NCBI GenBank assembly: GCA_964418365.1 | Contig: CAYQLM010000049.1 | Span: 1-23,521 of the forward strand | DNA from: JBBDXS01 sp964418365 | Lineage (GTDB): Bacteria > Chloroflexota > Dehalococcoidia > DSTF01 > RBG-16-68-14 | Length of the DNA stretch: 23,521 bases | Direction of reading: 5' to 3' | In this document: positions 7,057 through 14,175 of the stretch, one piece after another | Layout: the number at the start of each line of letters is the position of its first letter | Position numbering within the stretch: position 1 is the first letter of the stretch | Translations under genes and position numbers: made by a program | The notes under the pieces: model-generated | Told to the model about the DNA's origin: nothing | What the model saw: only the letters and a program-made list of their open reading frames with translations | Database searches by the model: none

Positions 7057-7332
7057 ATGCGGGTGATCGGCGAGGTCAAGTGTTACCACTGCGGGCACGT
7101 GAGCGGCGAGGTCGAGGGGACGCGCACCGATAAGCTCGTGCTCCACAGCTTCAAGCCGCGCCAGGGCTACGAAGGCGAAGTGCCCAGGCCGGGTCAGCGT
7201 ATTCGCTGCGAGCGCTGCCAGGGCCCCGTTTATGTCGAGGACCTGCGGCCGGTGCCACTCTACGCGGAGATTTTCGCGCCGGCGGCGGCCGCCGCGAAGA
7301 AGCTCAAGAGAAACAAGCATAAAGCCGCGTAA
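7057..7332 (+). CDS. Small zinc-ribbon protein, function unknown
   Basis: The 91-residue protein carries two CxxC knuckles, CYHCGH near residue 9 and CERCQGP near residue 53, spaced as in a zinc ribbon. It ends in a Lys/Arg-rich tail (AAAKKLKRNKHKAA). ATG 7057 is chosen over upstream in-frame starts because GGGAGG (7045-7050) lies 6 nt before it. I do not recognise a named family. A basic zinc-ribbon protein next to a Gre-like factor could bind nucleic acid, but that is inference. It lies 117 bp after the greA-like gene on the same strand. Confidence 0.7.
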   Translation: MRVIGEVKCYHCGHVSGEVEGTRTDKLVLHSFKPRQGYEGEVPRPGQRIRCERCQGPVYVEDLRPVPLYAEIFAPAAAAAKKLKRNKHKAA

Positions 7333-7369
7333 CCCCCCGACGCCTCCTGGCCCGGGCGCTACGCGCTGC

Positions 7370-7398
7370 TTGCCCCCCAAAAAGCCTTGTGATATAGG
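7370..7398 (+). promoter_or_regulatory. Candidate promoter of the cox operon
   Basis: TTGCCC (7370-7375), exactly 17 nt, then TATAGG (7393-7398). Transcription would begin near 7405, about 120 nt before coxB. The 18-bp element at 7387-7404 covers the -10 box, which would suit repression. It is the only good promoter-like pair seen in the 194-bp spacer upstream of coxB. Confidence 0.55.
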
Positions 7399-7404
7399 GT
7401 ACAA
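7387..7404 (+). promoter_or_regulatory. Operator-like element, copy 1 (coxB promoter)
   Basis: TTGTGATATAGGGTACAA fits the consensus TTGTGAT-N4-GGTACAA shared with 13052-13069 and 13123-13140. All 14 defined bases are identical in the three copies. The half-sites TTGTGAT and (inverted) TTGTACC form an imperfect dyad of the size bound by CRP/FNR-type dimers, but the regulator is not identified. It overlaps the predicted -10 box of the oxidase operon. Confidence 0.65.
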
Positions 7405-7526
7405 GGAGTCTGGGCGACCCGCTCCCGAACTCCGCAACGCGAGGCTCACTCGGGGGGAAACAGCGTGTCGACCATCGGCTGCAACGACTGGTTCGGGTGC
7501 TCGCAGGGAGGGGATGCGAGAGTTCG
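7405..7526 (+). promoter_or_regulatory. Structured 5' leader of the cox mRNA
   Basis: The predicted leader starts with an interrupted hairpin at 7405-7433 (GGAGT, GGG and CG pairing with CG, CCC and ACTCC around an ACC loop). It ends with CTCGCA / TGCGAG (7500-7505 / 7515-7520), whose 9-nt loop holds the Shine-Dalgarno GGGAGGGG (7506-7513). The 13-nt gap from that site to the ATG is long unless the hairpin forms. No known riboswitch was recognised. Confidence 0.35.
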
Positions 7527-8270
7527 ATGAACCCGCGCCGTCTCCTCGTCGGCCTTACCCTTTTCCTTACCCTCATCTACGCGACGGGCTGTGGCGCGCT
7601 CGGCGGGCCGCAGAACACCTTCGCGCCCGACGGAGACGTCGCTGACCTCCAGCGTGATCTGTTCATCATGGTCCTGATTCCCGGGATCATCATCTGCTTC
7701 CTCGTGTTCGCTGCTCTGGCCTACATCATGGTGCGTTACCGGGATCGAGAAGGGGCGCCGCCGCCGAAGCAGATACACGGCAACGTCCGCCTCGAGGTCG
7801 CCTGGACGATCTTGCCAGCCATACTGCTGCTCGGCCTGGCCGTGCCGACGGTGAAGGGCATCATCGACTCAGGCCAAGCACCGAAAAAGAGCGACCTGCA
7901 CGTCACCGTTGTCGCGTCGCAATGGCAATGGCAGTTCAAGTACACGGACCCCGAGTTCGCCCTCCCCGACGGCAAGCCGCTGACATCGAAGGAGCTGCAT
8001 ATTCCCGTCGACCGCTACGTTGGCGCAACGCTCAACGCGCAGGACGTGATCCACAGCTTCTGGGTGCCGAAGCTTGCCGGCAAGCTGGACGTGATACCCG
8101 GCCGCAACAACGCATTCCGCTTCAATGCAACGAAGGCGGGCACCTATGCCGGGCAGTGCGCGGAGTTCTGTGGCATCGGCCATTCGGGCATGCGCCTTAC
8201 CGTGATAGCCGAGAGCCAGGACGACTTCCAGGCATGGGTACAACAACAGCTCAGTGAGCAGGCCCAATGA
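7527..8270 (+). CDS. coxB: Cytochrome c oxidase subunit II (CuA subunit), lipoprotein
   Basis: The 247-residue protein begins with a signal ending in the lipobox ATGC (Cys22), then two membrane helices (about 45-70 and 92-112) and a periplasmic-side CuA cupredoxin domain. The aromatic electron-entry patch SQWQWQFKYT (131-140) is present. All CuA ligands are visible: His176 (DVIHSFW), Cys211, Glu213, Cys215 and His219 in QCAEFCGIGH, and Met222. Subunit II receives electrons from a soluble or anchored donor and passes them to subunit I. The protein ends right after the CuA domain, so the fused cytochrome c of classical caa3 enzymes is absent. ATG 7527 is chosen because it starts the signal peptide; a GTG at 7497 is in frame but adds 10 unlikely residues. 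Confidence 0.96.
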   Translation: MNPRRLLVGLTLFLTLIYATGCGALGGPQNTFAPDGDVADLQRDLFIMVLIPGIIICFLVFAALAYIMVRYRDREGAPPPKQIHGNVRLEVAWTILPAILLLGLAVPTVKGIIDSGQAPKKSDLHVTVVASQWQWQFKYTDPEFALPDGKPLTSKELHIPVDRYVGATLNAQDVIHSFWVPKLAGKLDVIPGRNNAFRFNATKAGTYAGQCAEFCGIGHSGMRLTVIAESQDDFQAWVQQQLSEQAQ

Positions 8271-8289
8271 TGCCAGTGGAGAGTGAGTG

Positions 8290-10212
8290 ATGGCAGGAGC
8301 AGCGCTAGCGCGTAGACCAATGTCGATCGTCGAAGCGATTCGCCAGGCGAGGCGTCAGGCTGCCTCATATCGCGGCATCTGGAGCTGGATCGCCACCGTC
8401 GACCACAAGCGCATCGGCATCATGTATGCCGCCACGGCCTTCTCGTTCTTCCTCATCGGCGGTATCGAAGCGCTGATCATCCGCCTTCAGCTCGCGAAGC
8501 CGAACGGCGGCCTTGTCGACGCGGACCAGTACGACCGGCTGTTCACCATGCACGGCACCACAATGGTCTTCCTGGTCATCATGCCGATGAGCGCGGCGTT
8601 CTTCAACCTGATCATTCCCCTGATGATCGGTGCGAGAGATGTCGCCTTCCCCCGGCTGAACGCGTTCAGCTACTGGGTGTTCCTCTTCGGCGGTCTGTTC
8701 ATGACGTCGAGCTTCTTCACGGGCAATCCGGCCGGGACGTTCTTCCAAGGCAAGCTGGGCGCGCCCGATGCCGGATGGTTCGGTTATGCTCCTCTGACCC
8801 TGGTCTCCCATTCGCCGGGTCACGGCGTCGACTTCTGGGCGCTTGGGCTCGTCATCTTGGGTATCTCATCGATGGCGGGAGGGTTCAATTTCATCGTCAC
8901 CATCTTGAACATGCGGGCGCCGGGCATGACGTTGTTCCGCATGCCTGTGTTCGTCTGGATGACGCTCGTCACGTCGTTCTTGATCATCTTCGCGATGCCG
9001 GTGATCACGGTCGCGCTGTTCGAGATCATGTTCGACCGGCTCTTCGGCGCGAACTTCTTCAACGTGGCGGCGGGGGGCACGCCGCTGCTCTGGCAGCACA
9101 TGTTCTGGCTCTTTGGCCATCCGGAGGTGTACATCCTCGTCTTGCCCGCGATGGGCATCGTCTCTGAGGTGCTGCCCACGTTCGCGCGCAAGCCGCTCTT
9201 TGGCTACCCGTTCGTCGTCTTCTCAGGGATCGCCATCGGCTTCATGAGCTGGGGCGTCTGGGCGCACCACATGTATACGACAGGGCTGGGGACTGTCGCG
9301 AACTCTGCGTTCGGTGTGTCGACGATCCTGATCGCGATCCCGACGGGCGTGAAGATCTTCAACTGGATGGGCACGCTCTGGGGCGGCGCGATTCGTATGA
9401 AAACGCCGCTCCTGTACGCGGTGGGCTTCATCGCCATGTTTACGGTCGGCGGGCTGACCGGCGTCACGCACTCGATCGTATCGTCCGATTATCAGCAACA
9501 GGACACGTACTACATCGTCGCGCACTTCCATCAGGTGCTCGTGGGCGGTGCGCTGTTCGGTCTGTTCGCAGGCATCTATTACTGGTTCCCGAAGTTCAGC
9601 GGCAAAATGCTGAACGAGAAGATGGGCCAGATCCAGTTCTGGCTCTTCTTCATTGGCTTCAACGTGACCTTCCAGCCGATGATGATCCTCGGCCTCATCG
9701 GGATGCCCCGCCGGATCCAGAGCTATCCGGAAGGCATGGGCTGGGGCCTCTGGAACATGATGGCCACGGTCGGTGCGTTCATGATCGCCGTATCGGTCAT
9801 GCTGTTCATCTACAACGTCATCTACAGCCTCATGCGCGGGGAAGAGGCGGGCGCCGACCCGTGGGACGCGCGCACGCTCGAGTGGGCCATCCCGTCGCCG
9901 CCGCCGGCGTACAACTTCGCGGAGATCCCGCAGGTGCGCTCGCTCGATGCCTTCTGGCACAGGAAGTACGTCGAGAACGAGCGCGGCGTTCCCGTGCCCG
10001 TCGTCGCGGGAGCCGCGCACGACGCGGAGGAATCGCACGAAGATGGCCACGGCATCCATCTGCCTTCGCCGTCGTTCATGCCGCTGATCGCGGCGTTCGG
10101 GCTGCCGCTCATCGGCTTCGGTTTGATCTACGACTACGCGCTCGTCGCTGCGGGCGCTGTGTTCCTGCTGTTTGGCATCTATGCGTGGGCGCTCGAGCCG
10201 GCGGCCGAGTGA
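8290..10212 (+). CDS. coxA: Cytochrome c oxidase subunit I (heme-copper oxidase)
   Basis: The 640-residue catalytic subunit reduces O2 to water and pumps protons. Visible ligands: His88 (MHGTTM) and His414 for low-spin heme, His412 for heme a3 (AHFHQVL), and CuB ligands His277 in GHPEVY with cross-linked Tyr281, and His326/His327 (AHHMYT). Glu279 in HPEVY and Asp117 in GARDVAFPRLN mark the D-channel, and Lys355 in PTGVKIF the K-channel, indicating an A1-type oxidase. After the 12-helix core a polar loop and two more helices (about 596-635) follow, as in caa3-type subunit I with 14 helices. ATG 8290 has GGAGAG 6 nt upstream; the GTG at 8287 is less likely. It is 19 bp after coxB. Confidence 0.98.
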   Translation: MAGAALARRPMSIVEAIRQARRQAASYRGIWSWIATVDHKRIGIMYAATAFSFFLIGGIEALIIRLQLAKPNGGLVDADQYDRLFTMHGTTMVFLVIMPMSAAFFNLIIPLMIGARDVAFPRLNAFSYWVFLFGGLFMTSSFFTGNPAGTFFQGKLGAPDAGWFGYAPLTLVSHSPGHGVDFWALGLVILGISSMAGGFNFIVTILNMRAPGMTLFRMPVFVWMTLVTSFLIIFAMPVITVALFEIMFDRLFGANFFNVAAGGTPLLWQHMFWLFGHPEVYILVLPAMGIVSEVLPTFARKPLFGYPFVVFSGIAIGFMSWGVWAHHMYTTGLGTVANSAFGVSTILIAIPTGVKIFNWMGTLWGGAIRMKTPLLYAVGFIAMFTVGGLTGVTHSIVSSDYQQQDTYYIVAHFHQVLVGGALFGLFAGIYYWFPKFSGKMLNEKMGQIQFWLFFIGFNVTFQPMMILGLIGMPRRIQSYPEGMGWGLWNMMATVGAFMIAVSVMLFIYNVIYSLMRGEEAGADPWDARTLEWAIPSPPPAYNFAEIPQVRSLDAFWHRKYVENERGVPVPVVAGAAHDAEESHEDGHGIHLPSPSFMPLIAAFGLPLIGFGLIYDYALVAAGAVFLLFGIYAWALEPAAE

Positions 10213-10235
10213 GCGAGCGAGGGGAGAAGGTCTAG

Positions 10236-10868
10236 ATGGAGCAAGCCCACAGCGCGCCGCACGCCCTGGCGCCGACGAGCACCGGGCTCGACAACCGGAA
10301 GCTGCTCATGTGGCTCTTCCTCGCCTCGGAGTGTCTCTTCTTCGGCGGGCTGATCGGCACGTATCTGCTCTATCGAAACCGCAGCATCGGCCCGCCGTTT
10401 CCGACGGACACGGTGTACAACGGCGTGCACTACAACGGCGTGTTCGACATCCCGTTCACGTCGATCAGCGCGTTCGTGCTACTGATGAGCAGCGTGTCGA
10501 TGGTGCTGGCGCTGGCCGCCATCCAGCGAAACAACCGCCGCGCGCTGCGCATGTGGCTGCTCTGCACGGCCTTCCTCGGGATGACCTTTCTCGCCGGCCA
10601 GGCCTTCGAGTTCACGGAGTTCTATCGCGAAGGGCTGACGGTGCACAGGAACCTGTTCGGCACAACGTTCTTCGTGTTGACGGGCTTTCACGGGGCGCAC
10701 GTGTCGGTTGGCGTGCTGATTTTGCTGTCGCTCTACGTGATGGCGTCGCGCGGGAAGATCACGCACGAGCAGAGCCTGAACGTTGAGCTGGCGGGGTTGT
10801 ACTGGCACTTCGTCGACGTGGTGTGGATTGTGATCTTCACGGTCGTCTATCTCATTCAGCCGACGTAG
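10236..10868 (+). CDS. coxC: Cytochrome c oxidase subunit III
   Basis: The 210-residue protein has five membrane helices, the short form of subunit III that pairs with a 14-helix subunit I. Family motifs are NRKLLMWLFLASECLFFGGLIGTYLLYR, GQAFEFTEFY with the membrane glutamates, FFVLTGFHGAHVSVGVLIL and GLYWHFVDVVWIVIFTVVYL at the C-terminus. Subunit III stabilises subunit I and supports the D-channel; it carries no metal. GGAGAAGG upstream of the ATG is a good ribosome site. It follows coxA by 23 bp and precedes the subunit IV gene by 9 bp, so these are clearly co-transcribed. Confidence 0.96.
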   Translation: MEQAHSAPHALAPTSTGLDNRKLLMWLFLASECLFFGGLIGTYLLYRNRSIGPPFPTDTVYNGVHYNGVFDIPFTSISAFVLLMSSVSMVLALAAIQRNNRRALRMWLLCTAFLGMTFLAGQAFEFTEFYREGLTVHRNLFGTTFFVLTGFHGAHVSVGVLILLSLYVMASRGKITHEQSLNVELAGLYWHFVDVVWIVIFTVVYLIQPT

Positions 10869-10877
10869 GAGCAAGGC

Positions 10878-11351
10878 ATGCTAGCGCTCTTGGAAGTCCT
10901 CCTATCAGCGCCAGGGCCGAAAGGCTTTTTCCAGAACCCGGCCTATCTGCTCGGCATTCCGCTCGTGGCGCTGGGTGTGCTCGGTGCGCTGTTGGCGCTC
11001 TCCCCGGTCGAGCTGCGCTGGCCACAGCCCGTCGCAGCCACGCCGGCCGAAGAGGAAGTCGAGATCATCGTCGAAGGACATATCCCGGCGAGCACGTACC
11101 TCACCGTCGGAACAATCCTCGCGGGCATCACCGCCCTCGAGGTCGCTGTCTACTACATCGGCGCGTTGCACGGCGCGCTGCTCGGGATCCTACTCAGCCT
11201 GTCCGCACTCAAGTTCGCGATGGTCGCACTCTGGTTCATGCACCTGCGGTACGATAGCCGCGTCTTCACGATCCTGTTCGCTGGCGGGATGATGCTCGTG
11301 GTGGCGCTGCTCGCTGTCGTGCTGGCCACGCTCGGTTCATCGCTGGTATAA
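10878..11351 (+). CDS. ctaF: Cytochrome c oxidase subunit IV (prokaryotic type)
   Basis: The 157-residue protein has one N-terminal helix (about 22-42), a cytoplasmic-side acidic stretch (TPAEEEVEIIVEG) and three C-terminal helices. The family-defining block LSALKFAMVALWFMHLRYDSRVF is present near residue 110. This small subunit assists assembly and stability of caa3-type oxidases. It is longer than the about 110 residues of the Bacillus protein owing to its N-terminal extra helix and linker. GGAG lies 6 nt before the ATG. The gene is fourth in the operon. Confidence 0.88.
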   Translation: MLALLEVLLSAPGPKGFFQNPAYLLGIPLVALGVLGALLALSPVELRWPQPVAATPAEEEVEIIVEGHIPASTYLTVGTILAGITALEVAVYYIGALHGALLGILLSLSALKFAMVALWFMHLRYDSRVFTILFAGGMMLVVALLAVVLATLGSSLV

Positions 11352-11393
11352 CGAAGGCAGAGCGAACACGATCCCCGGCTTCGAGGCGAAGTC

Positions 11394-12263
11394 ATGTTCC
11401 CCCTCCTGCACCTGGAAACCGGCGGCCCGCGATGGCTCCAGTGGAGCCTGCACCCGGACGCGCTCCTGCTGTGCATCATCCTCGGCTACGGCTATTACTA
11501 CTGCATAACCGAGCTGCGCCCGAAGATCTCGGATGCGGGGCGGGTGCGGCGCAGCCAGGCGGTGCTGTTCTACCTGGGCGTGGCGACGCTGTACGCGGCC
11601 GGCGGGAGCCCGCTGCACGACATCGGCGAGCGGTACCTCCTGAGTGCGCACATGCTGGAGCACCTGCTCTTCGGCATGGTGGCGGCGCCGCTCCTCGTCG
11701 CCGGAACGCCGGGCTGGCTCTGGCGGGCGATCCTCTGCGGCCCGAAGGTCTATCTCATCTCCCGCGTGCTCACGAAGCCGCTCGTTGCCTTCTCGATCTT
11801 CAACGCGCTCCTGGTGCTGACGCATCTCCCGCGCATCATGGACGCGGCGCTCAGCGTCGGGGCGCTGCACTTCTCGCTGCACATGGTGCTGGTCCTTTCG
11901 GCGATGCTGGTGTGGTGGCCCATTCTGAGCCCGCTCGAAGAGCTGCCGAGGCCGTCGCCGCCCGTCCAGATGGCCTACCTCTTCGTGCAGTCGATCCTGC
12001 CCTCGGTCATCGCTGCGTTCATCGTGTTCTCGGAGCACCCCGTGTACCCGTTCTACGCGCATGCGCCGCATCTGTGGCGCCTCTCCCACGTCACGGACCA
12101 GCAGATCGCCGGCGGAACGATGAAGTTACTGGGCAGCGTGATCTTGTGGTCGTTTATGACCGTGATCTTCTTCCGCTGGTACAGCCGCGAGGAGGCGGAC
12201 GCGCAGGAGCCGCGCTGGAAGGATGTCGAGGCGGAGCTCGAAGAGATCGGCATCGGACGCTAG
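11394..12263 (+). CDS. ctaG: Cytochrome c oxidase assembly factor, caa3 CtaG family
   Basis: The 289-residue polytopic membrane protein has about seven helices. Family features are a WSLHPDALLLCIILGYGYYY start, LLSAHMLEHLLFGMVAAPLLVAGTP with conserved His residues, GALHFSLHMVLVLSAMLVWWPI, and a late DQQIAGGTMKLLGSV segment. Members are needed for active caa3 oxidase, probably through insertion of copper into subunit I. The acidic C-terminal tail (about 265-289) is cytoplasmic. GAGG lies upstream of the ATG. It is the last gene of the operon, 42 bp after the subunit IV gene, and is followed by the terminator at 12293. Confidence 0.93.
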   Translation: MFPLLHLETGGPRWLQWSLHPDALLLCIILGYGYYYCITELRPKISDAGRVRRSQAVLFYLGVATLYAAGGSPLHDIGERYLLSAHMLEHLLFGMVAAPLLVAGTPGWLWRAILCGPKVYLISRVLTKPLVAFSIFNALLVLTHLPRIMDAALSVGALHFSLHMVLVLSAMLVWWPILSPLEELPRPSPPVQMAYLFVQSILPSVIAAFIVFSEHPVYPFYAHAPHLWRLSHVTDQQIAGGTMKLLGSVILWSFMTVIFFRWYSREEADAQEPRWKDVEAELEEIGIGR

Positions 12264-12292
12264 CCTAGGGGGTCACATCTGACAACAAATCG

Positions 12293-12312
12293 GGGCTGCC
12301 ATTGGGCAGCCC
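12293..12312. terminator. Bidirectional intrinsic terminator between ctaG and the cupredoxin gene
   Basis: GGGCTGCC-ATTG-GGCAGCCC is a perfect 8-bp GC-rich stem with a tetraloop. The plus-strand tail is TGTTGCTT; the minus-strand tail is GATTTGTTG, so both converging genes can use it. A smaller hairpin GTTGC-TTG-GCAAC (12314-12326) follows immediately. Confidence 0.75.
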
Positions 12313-12338
12313 TGTTGCTTGGCAACTAGTGGATGTTG

Positions 12339-13046
12339 CTACTGGACGGTGAACGCCACGCGCATGTTTGACTGGTAGTGGCTGGCCACGTTGCAGATCA
12401 GCACATACTTGCCGGCGTCGAGCTGGGCCGTGACGGTTTCAGTGCCAGCCGGATCGATGTCCTTGCTGTTCTGGACGGCATCGACCTGCGTCAGATCGAC
12501 GGCGAAGCCAGTCGAGTCGATCGGCAGCTTGTCGGGTGCGAGTTCGGTCTTGATAATGTGGAAGTTGTGTGTGACGGTGCCGGTGTTGCTGACGGCGAAC
12601 GTGACGTTTCCTGCCGCAATCGAGTCAGGGGTCGGCACTACCTTGAACTCTGAGAGCGTCACCTGTACTGAGCCAGGAACGACCGTTCCGGCGGGCGTGG
12701 GGCTTACCGGAACCTTCTCGTGTGTCGGTTCGGAGTGGACGGCGGCCCAGGTGGCGCCGCCGGTGAGCGCGCCCGCGGCCAGCAGGACGATAAAGCCGAT
12801 CTGCCATCGCGGAACGGGCTTGCCGGCAAGGTACGTGAACATCAGGAGAATCAGGAGCGAGACGCCAAGGGCGAGCGGCGTCGCCATGCTGACCGTCCTG
12901 TAGTGCCAGGTGTTCAGGTCGATGTAGATGCGGGAGAGACCGTAGACGACCAGCACCGCAAACAGAAACAGTAGGGCCGGCACCACCAGCGGCAGAACGA
13001 CGCGCTCGTGCCCTTCTTGGTCTTCCTGGCCTGGTACGTGTGACAT
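12339..13046 (-). CDS. Membrane-anchored cupredoxin (sulfocyanin-like blue-copper protein)
   Basis: The 235-residue protein has three N-terminal membrane helices (about 17-42, 51-74 and 82-104), a Pro/Thr linker and a C-terminal cupredoxin domain facing outward (about 125-235). Type-1 copper ligands are visible as His160 (THNFHIIKT), Cys218 and His223 (ICNVASHYQ), and Met228. Domain and ending (HVSFTVQ-like) closely match the lipoprotein at 21466-22080, so the two are paralogues with different anchors. Likely role: one-electron carrier to CoxB. ATG 13046 is chosen; a GTG at 13067 is in frame but falls inside the operator. The predicted start of transcription is only a few bases upstream, so the leader is very short. 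Confidence 0.85.
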   Translation of the reverse strand: MSHVPGQEDQEGHERVVLPLVVPALLFLFAVLVVYGLSRIYIDLNTWHYRTVSMATPLALGVSLLILLMFTYLAGKPVPRWQIGFIVLLAAGALTGGATWAAVHSEPTHEKVPVSPTPAGTVVPGSVQVTLSEFKVVPTPDSIAAGNVTFAVSNTGTVTHNFHIIKTELAPDKLPIDSTGFAVDLTQVDAVQNSKDIDPAGTETVTAQLDAGKYVLICNVASHYQSNMRVAFTVQ

Positions 13047-13051
13047 CTTCC

Positions 13052-13069
13052 TTGTACCTGCTATCACAA
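13052..13069 (-). promoter_or_regulatory. Operator-like element, copy 2 (cupredoxin promoter)
   Basis: Read on the minus strand this is TTGTGATAGCAGGTACAA, matching the shared consensus TTGTGAT-N4-GGTACAA. It holds the same position relative to its promoter as copy 1: the sixth base ends the 17-nt spacer and the seventh begins the -10 box. Confidence 0.65.
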
Positions 13070-13086
13070 TCGGCGGATAGGGTCAA
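13058..13086 (-). promoter_or_regulatory. Candidate promoter of the cupredoxin gene
   Basis: On the minus strand TTGACC (13081-13086), 17 nt, then TAGCAG (13058-13063). The -10 is poor but the phasing equals that at coxB, and the operator overlaps it identically. Transcription would start near 13051, about 5 nt before the ATG. Confidence 0.4.
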
Positions 13087-13089
13087 GCT

Positions 13090-13118
13090 TTGCAGCTTGG
13101 GCCACCAGGCACTATACT
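13090..13118 (+). promoter_or_regulatory. Candidate promoter of ctaA-ctaB
   Basis: TTGCAG (13090-13095), exactly 17 nt, TATACT (13113-13118). The predicted start of transcription (about 13125) falls within operator copy 3. This is one of the best sigma-70-type promoters in the window. Confidence 0.6.
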
Positions 13119-13122
13119 CGTT

Positions 13123-13140
13123 TTGTACCTCGCATCACAA
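13123..13140 (+). promoter_or_regulatory. Operator-like element, copy 3 (ctaA transcription start)
   Basis: Plus-strand TTGTACCTCGCATCACAA is the reverse complement of the consensus TTGTGAT-N4-GGTACAA. It covers the predicted start of the ctaA transcript, a repressor-type position. Its centre is 71 bp from that of copy 2, about seven helical turns, so cooperative binding or looping is possible. Confidence 0.65.
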
Positions 13141-13156
13141 AGTAAGGAAACGTCCG

Positions 13157-14173
13157 TTGCCAGCCGTCGCAGGGGCCACGAATGGGGAGATGCGCCGTGA
13201 GAGTGGCGTCTCCGCGCCATTCCGCTGGCTCCTCATCGCGACGACGCTGGCTACGTACGCGCTCGTCATCGTGGGCGGTATCGTGCGCACGACGGACTCC
13301 GGCGACGCCTGCCCGGACTGGCCGACCTGCCAAGGTCACCTTATCCCACCGATGAGCGGCCACGTGATCGTCGAGTTCTCGCACCGGCTGTTCGCGTCGC
13401 TCGTCTCGATCCTGGTCATCGCGATACTGCTCCTCGCGTGGCGGTCCTACCGGCGCGCGCCGATGATCTTGTGGGGCGCGGTGCTCGCCTTTGGGCTGAT
13501 CGCGGCGCAGGTCGTGTTGGGCGGCATCACGGTGCTGAGCGATCTCAAGTCGAGCATGGTGATGGCCCACCTCGCGACGGCATCGGCGCTGCTCGCGACG
13601 CTGCTCGTGCTCACCATCGTCTCGCTCGATCTGCTGCCGGCCGGCGGCTCGGGTGTCACAGCGTTCCGAAACCTGGTTGTCGTCGCCGCGATCGCCATGC
13701 TCGCGCTGATGATGACCGGATCGTACGTCAGCGGCAGCGGCGCGGGGCTCGCCTTCCGCGACTGGCCGCTCTTCAATCACAAGCTGATGCCCGACGGCGG
13801 ACGCCTCGCGATGATCCAGGCCACGCACCGGTTCACCGCGCTCGCCGTTGGCCTGCTGCTGGCGCACGTGGCCGGCAAGGCGTGGCGGACGCAGCGCGCG
13901 AACCGCCCGCTGCTCATCGGCACGACGCTGGCGCTGGCGCTCTACATCGCGCAGGTGTTCGTCGGCGCGGCGAACATCTGGACGCTGCTGCAGCCCGCGG
14001 CGAGCGCGGCGCATCTCGCGCTGGCGATGGGCATCTGGGCGGCGCTGGTGGCCGTGGCGATGCTGGCTCACCTAGCGGCGAAGGAGGCGCGGCCCGCGAT
14101 CGAAGTCACGTCCGCACCCGAGCCCGCGCCATCGGTGGCGCCGGCGGCCGCGCCCGCGCGAGGCCAGTCCTAG
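13157..14173 (+). CDS. ctaA: Heme A synthase
   Basis: The protein (338 residues from TTG 13157) has eight membrane helices and the CtaA/COX15 pattern. It oxidises the C8 methyl group of heme O to the formyl group of heme A. The first half carries GGIVRTTDSGDACPDWPTC with the extracytoplasmic Cys pair (52/58) and VEFSHR with a heme-ligand His (76). The second half carries GSYVSGSGAGLAFRDWPL and ATHRFTALAVG. TTG 13157 is preferred because AAGGAA (13144-13149) lies 7 nt upstream; ATG 13190 has GGGGAG directly abutting it and is the alternative. Upstream in-frame codons precede the promoter and are excluded. A Pro/Ala-rich tail ends the protein. ctaB follows after 2 bp. Confidence 0.92.
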   Translation: MPAVAGATNGEMRRESGVSAPFRWLLIATTLATYALVIVGGIVRTTDSGDACPDWPTCQGHLIPPMSGHVIVEFSHRLFASLVSILVIAILLLAWRSYRRAPMILWGAVLAFGLIAAQVVLGGITVLSDLKSSMVMAHLATASALLATLLVLTIVSLDLLPAGGSGVTAFRNLVVVAAIAMLALMMTGSYVSGSGAGLAFRDWPLFNHKLMPDGGRLAMIQATHRFTALAVGLLLAHVAGKAWRTQRANRPLLIGTTLALALYIAQVFVGAANIWTLLQPAASAAHLALAMGIWAALVAVAMLAHLAAKEARPAIEVTSAPEPAPSVAPAAAPARGQS

Positions 14174-14175
14174 CG

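Noticed and set aside
9223..10059. Long antisense open frames over coxA, and similar ones over ctaA (13112-14071), nadE (19726-20769) and the dehydrogenase (1570-2256)
   Set aside because: They are GC-rich shadows with Arg/Asp/His-rich composition and no recognisable motifs or ribosome sites.
13040..13156. Upstream in-frame extension of ctaA
   Set aside because: It lies before or across the predicted promoter and both operators; the ribosome site is at 13144-13149.
13438..14175. Open frame continuing upstream of ctaB, giving a 557-residue protein
   Set aside because: It is an out-of-frame shadow of ctaA; CtaB homology begins at the ATG at 14176.
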